Of a DNA stretch of 5,515 nucleotides, positions 1-5,515 are shown piece by piece. The stretch spans positions 1-5,515 of the forward strand of contig JAJXZN010000080.1 of the NCBI GenBank assembly GCA_021780015.1. Direction: 5' to 3'. This stretch comes from Pseudomonadota bacterium. GTDB lineage: Bacteria > Pseudomonadota > Alphaproteobacteria > Rhizobiales > Beijerinckiaceae. The translations under genes were made by a program, and so were the position numbers. Under the pieces are notes generated by a model. That model saw only the letters and a list, made by a program, of their open reading frames with translations. It had not been told where the DNA came from and made no database searches. Every line of letters starts with the position of its first letter. Position 1 is the first letter of the stretch.

Positions 1-415
1 TGCCGGACGATTGCCGGTTGAGCCGGCGCACTTCGTCCTCGAGGGCTTCGACGCGCAGCGCATTCTTGATCGAAACCTGCAGCCGTTCGGCACCGACCGG
101 CTTCACGACGAAGTCGATCGCGCCGGCGCGCATCGCCGAGATCACCGCCTCGATCGAGCCATGCGCCGTCTGCACGATGATCGGAATAGCGCGCTTCTGA
201 TCCCGCATCCGTTCGAGGACCGTCATACCGTCCACATCGGGCATGACCAGATCGAGGATCACGACATCGACGTCGGCTGCCCGGGCCTCGAGGCGCTGCA
301 GCGCGGCGGCGCCGCTATCGACCGATTCGCAGTCATAGCCGAACCGGCGAACCAGCGTTTCCAGAACGCGGCGTTGAACCGGATCGTCGTCGACAATCAG
401 CACGAGTGAGGACAT
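1..415 (-). CDS. Response regulator, NtrC-like receiver domain (3' part beyond left edge)
   Basis: The minus strand from the ATG at 415-413 stays open to the left edge and gives 138 residues of a CheY-like receiver domain. The visible hallmarks are the acidic cluster D9-D10-D11, the phospho-acceptor D55 in a DLVMP context, T83, and K105 followed by P106. The stretch around residues 84-106 (AHGSIEAV, then AGAIDFVVKP) is typical of receivers joined to sigma-54 AAA+ activator and Fis-type DNA-binding domains, so I infer that such domains lie beyond the edge. A helix around residues 110-135 leads out of the receiver. Upstream bases carry only a weak purine-rich ribosome site (AAAGAAAG). As a two-component regulator it would be phosphorylated by a sensor kinase, which is not in the window. 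The signal and targets are unknown. The receiver call is secure; the NtrC-class output is inferred, and another output domain or a stand-alone receiver is possible. Confidence 0.88.
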   Translation of the reverse strand, partial: MSSLVLIVDDDPVQRRVLETLVRRFGYDCESVDSGAAALQRLEARAADVDVVILDLVMPDVDGMTVLERMRDQKRAIPIIVQTAHGSIEAVISAMRAGAIDFVVKPVGAERLQVSIKNALRVEALEDEVRRLNRQSSG

Positions 416-435
416 GGGCACTTTCTTTGATCGGC

Positions 436-487
436 GGCGGCATGCCGCCATAAACCAGCACGAGGCCTTGGTTCCCAGGCGGGAACC
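436..487. promoter_or_regulatory. Two palindromes upstream of the response-regulator gene (possible operator sites)
   Basis: A perfect 14-base palindrome, GGCGGCATGCCGCC, lies at 436-449, about 20 bases upstream of the regulator's start. A second inverted repeat follows, GGTTCCC at 470-476 and GGGAACC at 481-487, with a 4-base spacer. Both are in the leader or promoter region of the minus-strand gene, so they could bind a dimeric regulator or fold in the 5' leader. I see no convincing -10/-35 pair next to them. In GC-rich DNA short palindromes also arise by chance, so the role is a guess. Confidence 0.25.
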
Positions 488-560
488 GCGCGGCCGCCAG
501 CCGCACCCGCAGGCTATCCACGCCTATGCTGGCCCATCAGGGTAAATGCGATGTTAATGC

Positions 561-613
561 GGCGCCTTATTGCGGCACAGGCGAGCGGTGCTTCGGACAA
601 TAAAAAAGGCGCC
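561..613. repeat. Imperfect inverted repeat, first of three clustered hairpins
   Basis: GGCGCCTT at 561-568 pairs with AAGGCGCC at 606-613. After a 4-base bulge of A (602-605), ATTG at 569-572 pairs with CAAT at 598-601, leaving a 25-base loop. The right arm carries six consecutive A. Read on the minus strand, in the direction of the flanking genes, the A run becomes a T run inside the stem rather than after it, so it does not look like a standard terminator. It ends two bases before the next hairpin. Confidence 0.4.
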
Positions 614-615
614 GA

Positions 616-663
616 GATCACGATGATTTCGGATCGAATCGACCCGAAATCATAAACGTGATC
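616..663. repeat. 17-bp interrupted inverted repeat, left half of a composite palindromic element
   Basis: GATCACG at 616-622 pairs with CGTGATC at 657-663, and ATGATTTCGG at 623-632 pairs with CCGAAATCAT at 644-653. The only interruption is a 3-base A bulge at 654-656, and the loop is 11 bases. A fragment like this, followed by an AGAGCGGGAT palindrome, matches my memory of short non-coding interspersed elements in Rhizobiales genomes. I cannot confirm this here because only one copy lies in the window. Confidence 0.55.
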
Positions 664-676
664 GGTTTTCATCGTT

Positions 677-728
677 TAGAGCGGGATTTTCGCGAAAAAC
701 CGCTGACACTTTTTCGCATCCCGCTCTA
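677..728. repeat. Nested perfect palindrome (REP-like intergenic element, AGAGCGGGAT type)
   Basis: TAGAGCGGGAT at 677-687 pairs perfectly with ATCCCGCTCTA at 718-728. Inside it, GCGAAAAA at 692-699 pairs with TTTTTCGC at 710-717 around a 10-base loop, so the stem continues with only a 4-base bulge on the left side. A further self-complementary TTTCGCGAAA covers 688-697. The whole can fold into a long hairpin on either strand. The AGAGCGGGAT ends are, from memory, those of a widely scattered intergenic repeat in Rhizobiales. It lies downstream of the small secreted-protein gene and upstream of the regulator gene, disrupting neither. Confidence 0.65.
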
Positions 729-751
729 GCGAGAGCTCTGCGCCTGAAAGA

Positions 752-776
752 CGCCGGGCCGCGATTCGGCCCGGCG
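752..776 (-). terminator. Likely intrinsic terminator of the small secreted-protein gene
   Basis: A perfect 10-bp GC-rich stem (752-761 with 767-776) encloses the 5-base loop CGATT. Read on the minus strand it begins about 15 bases after the stop codon of the gene ending at 791, and is followed by TCTTTC, a short and imperfect T tract. Position and stem strength favour a terminator. The poor T tract means termination could be leaky or the hairpin could mainly protect the 3' end. A T/A-rich palindrome (TAAAATTTTA, 784-793) overlaps the stop codon itself. Confidence 0.5.
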
Positions 777-790
777 GAAACGTTAAAATT

Positions 791-1039
791 TTAGCGTTGA
801 ACGCGGAAAATCTGCTGGTGCAAATAGTCCGGCAGCTCGTCGGCCGGAATGGCAATCATCATATGGCCGTCCATCTTGACGACATCGACGTCGAGTTTGG
901 TGCCGTCGTTCAGCGTCGCGGTCGTGTGGCGCATCATCTCGACGCTCATGCGATGATGATGATGCGTCGCGGCGCTGGCGCCGGTCGTGGCCAATGCAAA
1001 AACGAGTGCGCAGGCCGCGAGAGGGGCTTTGACATTCAT
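791..1039 (-). CDS. Small secreted His/Met-rich protein, unknown function
   Basis: This 82-residue protein starts with a clear Sec signal peptide: a lysine at position 4, a hydrophobic core at about residues 7-18, and an ASA-A cleavage site after residue 23. The mature protein is about 59 residues and presumably periplasmic. It begins with a four-histidine run (H26-H29), then has M31, M35-M36, H38, M56, H59, M60-M61 and H74. Such His/Met clusters recall periplasmic copper or other soft-metal binding proteins, but I recognise no family and the function is unknown. The middle (about residues 41-65, with NDGTKLDV and MMIAIP) looks like a pair of beta strands. A good Shine-Dalgarno, AAAGGA, lies 8 bases before the ATG, which together with the signal peptide makes the gene credible despite its size. 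It is transcribed alone, divergent from the peptidase gene, with a hairpin after its stop. Confidence 0.8.
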   Translation of the reverse strand: MNVKAPLAACALVFALATTGASAATHHHHRMSVEMMRHTTATLNDGTKLDVDVVKMDGHMMIAIPADELPDYLHQQIFRVQR

Positions 1040-1319
1040 GGTCTTATTCCTTTTCGTGTCTCGAAGACGCGGAACGGTGCGATCGGCGCCGCCGCGGCCA
1101 GCCAGAAGATCGGCCGTGCGCCTGTGTTTTCGCCGTAAAGCGTTGCTGCGTTACCCGGACCGGCGCTCAGGGTGCCTCAATAAAAGTTGAGCAGAAATAT
1201 CCCATGCCAGGCGTAACGCCGGGCCCTTGCGGCACGAACCAGAGCGCGCGGATTTTGCCATCCGGCTTGCCTGCGGGTAAGGAAGGCCGCCAAGCGCGCG
1301 TCTCAAACCCGGTCGAGCC
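1040..1319. other. Divergent intergenic region, no gene seen
   Basis: This 280-base gap separates the start of the minus-strand small gene from the start of the plus-strand peptidase, so it must hold promoters for both unless the peptidase is read from further away. The most AT-rich part is about 1176-1200, where CTCAA (1176-1180) and TTGAG (1187-1191) form a short inverted repeat. I found no convincing -35/-10 pair, riboswitch or small reading frame. Confidence 0.4.
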
Positions 1320-3179
1320 ATGTCCTCAAAAGAAACGTCTGCGGTCTTCTCGAATGTCGCGGCTGCGCCGACTGCAAAGACGGTCTTGGGTCCGCTCCCG
1401 GAATGGTCGCTCACCGATCTCTATCCGGCGATCGACTCGCCGCTGCTTGTTGCAGATTTCGCCCGTGCGGAGCGCGAGGCCAAGGCCTTCGCGGCGGATT
1501 ACCGCGGCAACCTTGCGGCGCTGGCCGCACAAGACCTCGCCGACCCGCAATCGCACGACCTCGACGAGGCGGCGCGCCGCTACGAAGCCCTCGACGATCT
1601 CACCGGCAAGATCGGCTCTTACGCGAGCCTCGTCTATTCCGGCGACACGACCGACCCGGTGCGCGTGAAATTCTATGGCGACACCCAGGAGAGGCTGAAC
1701 GCCCTCTGGACGGACTTGCTGTTTTTCCAGCTCGAACTCAATCGGCTCGACGATGACGTAATCGCGCAATTGGCGGCGCGACCGCCGCTTGCGCATTACC
1801 GTCCTTGGCTCGATGACATCCGCAAAGACAAGCCGCACGAACTCGCCGACGAAATCGAGCGATTGTTCCACGAGAAATCGGTCACGAGCCGCGCCGCGTT
1901 CAATCGCTTGTTCGATGAGACGATCGCCAGCCTTCGGTTCAAGGTCGGCGGCGAAGAGCTGACGCTCGAGCCCGCTCTCAATCTGATGGTCGACGAGAAG
2001 GAGGCCGTGCGCAAGGAAGCGGCGGGCGCCATCGCCGAGACCTTGTCGCAAAATCTGCGGACCTTCGCCTTCATCACCAATGTGCTCGCCAAGGACAAGG
2101 AGATCTCCGACCGCTGGCGCGGATTCGAGGACGTTGCCGACGCCCGGCATTTATCCAATCGCGTCGAACGTGAGGTCGTCGATGCGCTGGCCGCCGCAGT
2201 CGCGGCCGCTTATCCGCGTCTCTCGCACCGCTATTACAAATTGAAAGCGCGCTGGTTCGGCAAGGATGCGCTCGATTTCTGGGACCGCAATGCGCCGCTA
2301 CCCAACCTGCCGCAGCGAACCTATGCATGGCATGAAGCCCGTGACACGGTGCTTGGTGCCTATGCCGATTTTTCGCCGCGTATGGCCGGCATCGCCGAAC
2401 AATTCTTCGCCCGCAATTGGATCGACGCGCCGGTGCGCCCCGGCAAGGCGCCGGGTGCCTTCGCCCATCCGACCGTGCCCTCGGCGCACCCTTACGTGCT
2501 GCTCAATTACCAAGGCAAGCCGCGCGACGTGATGACGCTTGCGCATGAGCTCGGCCATGGCGTGCATCAGGTTCTGGCCGCGCCGAATGGCGCTCTGATG
2601 GCGCCGACGCCGTTGACCTTGGCCGAGACCGCGTCGGTCTTCGGCGAAATGCTGACCTTCCGTGCGCTGCTCGCCAAGGCGGGCTCCGTCAGCGAGCGCC
2701 GCGCCATGCTGGCGGCGAAGGTCGAAGACATGCTCAATACGGTGGTGCGCCAGATCGCCTTCTATACGTTCGAGCGCAAGGTGCATCTCGAGCGCCGCAA
2801 CGGCGAACTGACGCGCGAAAAAATCTGCGAGCTTTGGATGAGCGTGCAGGGCGAAAGCCTCGGCCCGGCCATCCGGCTCGGCCCTGGCTTCGAGACCTTC
2901 TGGGCCTATATCCCGCATTTCATCCACTCGCCCTTCTATGTCTATGCCTATGCCTTCGGCGATTGCCTGGTGAATTCGCTCTATGGCGTCTATCAGCGCG
3001 CCGCCGATGGGTTTGCGGAACGCTACCTCGCCATGCTCGCGGCCGGCGGCAGCAAACATTATTCGGAACTGCTGGCCCCGTTTGGCCTTGATGCGAAGGA
3101 TCCGGCCTTCTGGCAGATCGGCCTTGGCATGGTCGAAGGCTTAATCGCGGAGCTCGAAGGGCTGGAGGGCCAAAACTAA
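1320..3179 (+). CDS. pepF: Oligoendopeptidase F-type zinc peptidase (pepF/M3 family)
   Basis: A 619-residue cytoplasmic zinc metallopeptidase that, by family, cuts short peptides internally and helps recycle peptides left by other proteases. The zinc site is complete: H409-E410-L411-G412-H413 supplies two ligands and the catalytic glutamate, and E436 in the following LAETASVFGE is the expected third ligand. The C-terminal FIHSPFYVYAYAFG (residues 534-547) is the substrate-binding and transition-state region typical of M3 enzymes. Residues 26-36 (LPEWSLTDLYP) match the usual opening of this family, about 120-190 are the oligopeptidase F N-terminal domain, and about 210-600 the M3 catalytic domain. 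Length is normal and there is no signal peptide. The ATG at 1320 has only a weak ribosome site, but no other ATG precedes the conserved N-terminus, so I keep it. It is followed by a 129-base gap before the glycosyltransferase. The symbol follows the family and implies no tested function. Confidence 0.95.
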   Translation: MSSKETSAVFSNVAAAPTAKTVLGPLPEWSLTDLYPAIDSPLLVADFARAEREAKAFAADYRGNLAALAAQDLADPQSHDLDEAARRYEALDDLTGKIGSYASLVYSGDTTDPVRVKFYGDTQERLNALWTDLLFFQLELNRLDDDVIAQLAARPPLAHYRPWLDDIRKDKPHELADEIERLFHEKSVTSRAAFNRLFDETIASLRFKVGGEELTLEPALNLMVDEKEAVRKEAAGAIAETLSQNLRTFAFITNVLAKDKEISDRWRGFEDVADARHLSNRVEREVVDALAAAVAAAYPRLSHRYYKLKARWFGKDALDFWDRNAPLPNLPQRTYAWHEARDTVLGAYADFSPRMAGIAEQFFARNWIDAPVRPGKAPGAFAHPTVPSAHPYVLLNYQGKPRDVMTLAHELGHGVHQVLAAPNGALMAPTPLTLAETASVFGEMLTFRALLAKAGSVSERRAMLAAKVEDMLNTVVRQIAFYTFERKVHLERRNGELTREKICELWMSVQGESLGPAIRLGPGFETFWAYIPHFIHSPFYVYAYAFGDCLVNSLYGVYQRAADGFAERYLAMLAAGGSKHYSELLAPFGLDAKDPAFWQIGLGMVEGLIAELEGLEGQN

Positions 3180-3193
3180 GCCTTTGACCCGAC

Positions 3194-3223
3194 TTGGCCT
3201 TGAGCTTCGCCGAGGGATATGCT
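3194..3223 (+). promoter_or_regulatory. Weak candidate promoter for the glycosyltransferase gene
   Basis: TTGGCC at 3194-3199 and TATGCT at 3218-3223 stand 18 bases apart, each matching four of six positions of the sigma-70 consensus. If real, transcription would begin near 3230, after the upstream ATG at 3219 and before the preferred start at 3309. The match is poor, and read-through from the peptidase gene is equally possible because I see no terminator after 3179. Confidence 0.2.
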
Positions 3224-3299
3224 GGATTGCCGGCGCCGGCCGATTGACGTTTCGGCCCGGCCGTGGGATTTCGGTAAGGCCTGCGGACGCGGCAGGCTC

Positions 3300-3304
3300 A
3301 GGGG
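3300..3304 (+). promoter_or_regulatory. Ribosome binding site supporting the start at 3309
   Basis: AGGGG lies 4 bases before the ATG at 3309. It favours this start over the upstream in-frame ATG at 3219, whose GAGGG is too close. A 6-bp hairpin (GCCTGC 3279-3284 with GCAGGC 3292-3297) sits just before it and could affect access to the site. Confidence 0.45.
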
Positions 3305-3308
3305 CGCT

Positions 3309-4487
3309 ATGAGTTTCATTCCCTATCTCGCCACTGTCTGGCTCGCCATTGCCCTCGTCGTGTTCGTCGCGACCTGCATCGTGGCTTTGCTGCAGCCGCT
3401 GCTGCAGGCGCGGCGGGCAAAAAATCCCGAACAGCCGCCGGTGACGGCAGTCATGCCGATCAAGCTGGAACATTCCGGCTTCGATGTCGCCCAGGCGTCC
3501 GCCTTCGATCAGGCCTATCCGGATTACGAGGTTCTGTTCAGCGCCGCCGAGGCGGATTCCCCGGCGCTCGAAACCGCCTTCGCACTCAAGGCGAACCATC
3601 CGCGGATTCCGACGCGCATCCTGCGCTCGCAGTCGGATTTCGCAGTCAGCCCGAAGCTCAATACGCTCGATGCGCCGTTGTCGGCGGCTGCCCATGATTT
3701 CATCATGGTCAAGGATTCGAACATCGTGCTGGAGCGCGACACGCTCGCCGATTTCATGCGCAATTTCGCGCCCGGCATCGGCATGGTCGTCGGCGTGCCG
3801 GTCGCCGAACGGGCCGAGACGATCGCCGGCCATATCGAGGGCGCGATCATCAACGCCCATGCACGCCTTTTGCTCACCGCTTCCATGCTCGGCTTCGGCT
3901 ATGGCGTCGGCAAAGTGATGCTGTTCCGGCGCAGCGATCTCGCCCGCGCCGGCGGCATCGACGCCGTGAGCTATACCTTGGCCGAGGACACGGCCATCGC
4001 CAAGGGCCTCGACGCGGTCGGGCTGCGCACTGTCTTTGCGCATCGCACCTTGCGCCAGCTCATCGGCTGGCGGACCTTACGCGAGGTCTATGACCGGCAG
4101 GTGCGCTGGAGCGTCATCCGCCACACGCATGAGCCGCTGACGTTTCCGCTGGAGCCGATCGTCAGTCCGCTGCCGGCCGCTTTTGCCGCGGCCCTGGCGG
4201 CGCCGGTTTTGGGCCTGCCTGGCTTTGCCGCCTTCGGCCTGACGCTCGGCGGCTGGTTCCTGGGCGAACTCGGCCTCGCGCGGCTCAAAGGCTGGGAAAC
4301 ATCGGTCTATGCGCCATTGGCCTTCCTGGGCCGTGAGACACTGGCGCTTGCTGCTTGGCTGCGGGCTTGGACGACGAATGATGTCGTCTGGCAGAACGGC
4401 CGCTTCGATGTCTTCGTCGGCGCGCGCAAGCCGCGGCCGGCGACGCTCCAATTGCGGCCGCGGACCTCGGCGCGGGAGCGCGCCTGA
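3309..4487 (+). CDS. Family-21 glycosyltransferase (ceramide glucosyltransferase-like), membrane-bound
   Basis: A 392-residue inner-membrane enzyme expected to transfer a sugar from a nucleotide sugar to a lipid. Family-21 marks appear in order: an N-terminal membrane helix (about residues 5-27), the first acidic site at E81/D83 in EADSP, the second at D136 in KDSNIVL, the third at D227 in AEDTAIAK, and the (Q/R)xxRW motif as RQVRW at 263-267. Two or three hydrophobic segments follow (about 285-325 and 335-360), and it ends in an Arg-rich tail. Relatives include eukaryotic glucosylceramide synthase, the hopanoid enzyme HpnI, and processive diacylglycerol glycosyltransferases of Agrobacterium and Mesorhizobium; I cannot tell which substrate applies. 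An in-frame ATG at 3219 would add 30 residues, but these are Arg-rich, unlike the family, and precede the membrane anchor. It converges with the fatty acid hydroxylase gene, 18 bases apart. Confidence 0.85.
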   Translation: MSFIPYLATVWLAIALVVFVATCIVALLQPLLQARRAKNPEQPPVTAVMPIKLEHSGFDVAQASAFDQAYPDYEVLFSAAEADSPALETAFALKANHPRIPTRILRSQSDFAVSPKLNTLDAPLSAAAHDFIMVKDSNIVLERDTLADFMRNFAPGIGMVVGVPVAERAETIAGHIEGAIINAHARLLLTASMLGFGYGVGKVMLFRRSDLARAGGIDAVSYTLAEDTAIAKGLDAVGLRTVFAHRTLRQLIGWRTLREVYDRQVRWSVIRHTHEPLTFPLEPIVSPLPAAFAAALAAPVLGLPGFAAFGLTLGGWFLGELGLARLKGWETSVYAPLAFLGRETLALAAWLRAWTTNDVVWQNGRFDVFVGARKPRPATLQLRPRTSARERA

Positions 4488-4505
4488 TCGTCTGGCGATG
4501 AGCGG

Positions 4506-5147
4506 CTAACCGCGGCGCTGCTCGGGCGGCGCGTAACGCGTCCCGAAGATCGCATCCCAATAGGGCGCGCTGACGCCGAAATAGCTCTCCGGATCGCGGA
4601 AATGATGCAGCATATGGGCTTGGCGCAAGTAGCGTCCGAGCCGTGTCGTCGGCGTCGCGTGATGCACGTAATAATGCACCATGTCATAAGCCAGATAGCC
4701 GACGATGAAACCCATCAGCACCGGATAGCCGAGCGGGCGGCCAAAGAGGACGAGCGCGACGCCCAAGGCGATCAGCATGATCGGCCCGCTGAGCAAAGGC
4801 GGCATGACGAGCCGCAGCGGATCGTTCGGATGGTCGTGATGAACGCCGTGGATCAGGAAATGTAGCCGCGCCCCCCATTTTCCCGGAAATTCGGCGTGAA
4901 AAAGATAGCGATGCCCGAAATACTCGATCAAGGTCCAGATCGCGTAGCCAACCGCCGCTAAGGCGATGACCGCGAACGGCGAGAAGCTGCGCAAACTGAG
5001 CCAGCCGAGCCACGCCACGAACGGCGTGTAAATGAACAACGGCATCGACCAATGCACGCGCGAAAACTTGTCGAGCAGCGCATTGTCGAAGAGGCGCGGC
5101 GAGGCGCGCAAGGCTTCCGCCGTGGTCCCGGCGTTGGGTGACGTCAT
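4506..5147 (-). CDS. Membrane fatty acid hydroxylase, FA2H/Scs7-like (sterol desaturase superfamily)
   Basis: A 213-residue membrane di-metal oxygenase. All ten histidines that bind metal in yeast Scs7 and human FA2H have counterparts with near-identical spacing: H79 and H84 (HRYLFH), H100, H103 and H104 (HGVHH), H158 and H162 (HYYVH), and H178, H181 and H182 (HMLHH). The HGVHHDHPNDPLRLVMPP stretch is characteristic of this branch rather than of sterol C-5 desaturases or carotenoid hydroxylases. Hydrophobic segments lie at about 35-53, 56-74, 118-135 and 139-157. By family it would hydroxylate a fatty acyl chain, possibly at carbon 2, using oxygen; the substrate is inferred. Eukaryotic Scs7/FA2H have a fused cytochrome b5, absent here, so electrons must come from a separate partner. 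The start has a good ribosome site, AAGG 8 bases upstream. It converges on the glycosyltransferase, with no hairpin terminator in the short gap. Confidence 0.9.
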   Translation of the reverse strand: MTSPNAGTTAEALRASPRLFDNALLDKFSRVHWSMPLFIYTPFVAWLGWLSLRSFSPFAVIALAAVGYAIWTLIEYFGHRYLFHAEFPGKWGARLHFLIHGVHHDHPNDPLRLVMPPLLSGPIMLIALGVALVLFGRPLGYPVLMGFIVGYLAYDMVHYYVHHATPTTRLGRYLRQAHMLHHFRDPESYFGVSAPYWDAIFGTRYAPPEQRRG

Positions 5148-5515
5148 CAGCTAGGCCTTTTTCCGGTGCCCGAAACGGCGCATGCCTTACAGGCGATCAG
5201 GCGACGACTGATGAATATTTGCGCCCATTCGTCAAGCCGGCGGCTCAACCGCGGCGTAAATTGATTTTACAAAGATGTTATGGGCCCGTTGATATTGCGT
5301 CGATTGCGGCGCTCCATCGCGTCGCGCCCGCCTGCCGGCGCCGGGCTTTCCCCGATGCCCGTGAGGCTTTGCCGCCTTGATCCGCTGCACCGGCGCCGAT
5401 AAAAGGAGGCCACTCGAAGGCATGCGAAAGCCCGGCCCGTTGTGCGAATTGTTCCGGTTTCGATCCGTTGGGATCGACGGTGTTCGCAAATATTGCGGTC
5501 GTGGCCCCTTCTCAC
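5148..5515. other. Right flanking region, no clear gene
   Basis: This 368-base stretch lies upstream of the hydroxylase and presumably holds its promoter; TTGACG on the minus strand (5235-5230) is a -35-like hexamer, but no -10 is well placed after it. An AT-rich patch at 5256-5275 contains GTAAA and TTTAC as a 5-bp inverted repeat. TCGATCC (5460-5466) and GGATCGA (5471-5477) form a perfect 7-bp inverted repeat near the right end. Open frames here look like low-complexity Arg/Ala-rich artefacts. Confidence 0.4.
5422..5515 (+). CDS. Possible start of a gene running off the right edge
   Basis: An ATG at 5422 opens a frame that remains open for 31 codons to the edge. A strong ribosome-site sequence, AAAAGGAGG, ends at 5409, but the 12-base gap to the ATG is longer than usual. 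The short peptide (starting MRKPGPLCELF) resembles nothing I know, and a 7-bp inverted repeat lies inside it. This may well be chance. Confidence 0.15.
   Translation, partial: MRKPGPLCELFRFRSVGIDGVRKYCGRGPFS

Noticed and set aside
11..409. Plus-strand open frame opposite the response regulator
   Set aside because: The receiver-domain residues on the minus strand are unmistakable; this frame is its complement.
797..1138. Plus-strand open frame opposite the small secreted protein
   Set aside because: The minus-strand reading has a signal peptide, a ribosome site and a terminator-like hairpin; the plus-strand reading has none, and its Met run is the complement of the His codons.
1326..2150. 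Long minus-strand open frame (274 codons) inside the peptidase gene
   Set aside because: It is antisense to the well-supported pepF/M3 gene. Its product is an Arg/Glu/Val-rich stretch with no recognisable motif, as expected for the complement of GC-rich coding DNA.
2298..3059. Minus-strand open frame (253 codons) rich in His and Arg opposite the peptidase catalytic region
   Set aside because: It is a shadow of the zinc-peptidase domain; its His and Arg content reflects the complementary codons, and no domain is visible.
3141..4043. Minus-strand open frame (300 codons) spanning the end of the peptidase and most of the glycosyltransferase
   Set aside because: It crosses two real genes on the other strand, has no motif or hydrophobic pattern, and lacks a convincing ribosome site.
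5148..5290. Promoter for the hydroxylase gene based on TTGACG at 5235-5230 (minus strand)
   Set aside because: The nearest -10-like hexamer, TATTCA, is only 12 bases away, too close for a sigma-70 promoter, and nothing suitable lies at 16-18 bases.
5214..5494. AATATTTGCG at 5214-5223 and its exact reverse complement at 5485-5494, as possible element ends
   Set aside because: There are only ten matching bases, no flanking target duplication and no transposase between them; likely chance.
5232..5515. Two overlapping minus-strand frames in the right flank
   Set aside because: Both encode Arg/Pro/Ala-rich sequences without motifs, and they overlap each other in different frames; not supported as genes.

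Overview
The window reads as ordinary chromosomal DNA from a GC-rich alphaproteobacterium, most likely in the Hyphomicrobiales (Rhizobiales), perhaps near the Beijerinckiaceae or Methylocystaceae. The grounds are GC-rich codon use, the style of the pepF/M3 peptidase and the family-21 glycosyltransferase, and an intergenic palindromic element of a kind I remember from many Rhizobiales genomes. That placement is recall and inference, not a database match.

From left to right: (1) the 5' part of a response-regulator gene on the minus strand (1-415), cut by the left edge, whose receiver domain resembles the NtrC/sigma-54 activator type. (2) A 375-base gap (416-790) packed with inverted repeats: two short palindromes upstream of the regulator, a run of three larger hairpins (561-728), and a GC-rich hairpin (752-776) placed to terminate the next gene. 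(3) A small minus-strand gene (791-1039) for a secreted 82-residue protein rich in His and Met. (4) A 280-base divergent gap. (5) A complete plus-strand zinc oligoendopeptidase of the pepF/M3 family (1320-3179). (6) A plus-strand family-21 (ceramide glucosyltransferase-like) membrane glycosyltransferase, best started at 3309 and ending at 4487. (7) Converging on it with 18 bases between the stop codons, a minus-strand membrane fatty acid hydroxylase of the FA2H/Scs7 type (4506-5147) with all ten expected metal-ligand histidines. (8) A 368-base right flank with no clear gene, except a possible start at 5422 that runs off the edge.

The most suggestive functional link is between the glycosyltransferase and the hydroxylase. 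In eukaryotes these two families act on the same lipids, glucosylating ceramide and 2-hydroxylating its acyl chain. Side by side in a bacterium they suggest membrane glycolipid or hydroxylated-lipid modification, but the substrates cannot be read from the sequence and the genes are convergent, not an operon. The peptidase is a general cytoplasmic peptide-degrading enzyme with no evident link to its neighbours. I saw no mobile element, CRISPR array, tRNA, rRNA or defence system. Apart from the small His/Met-rich secreted protein and the palindrome cluster, the window looks conventional.
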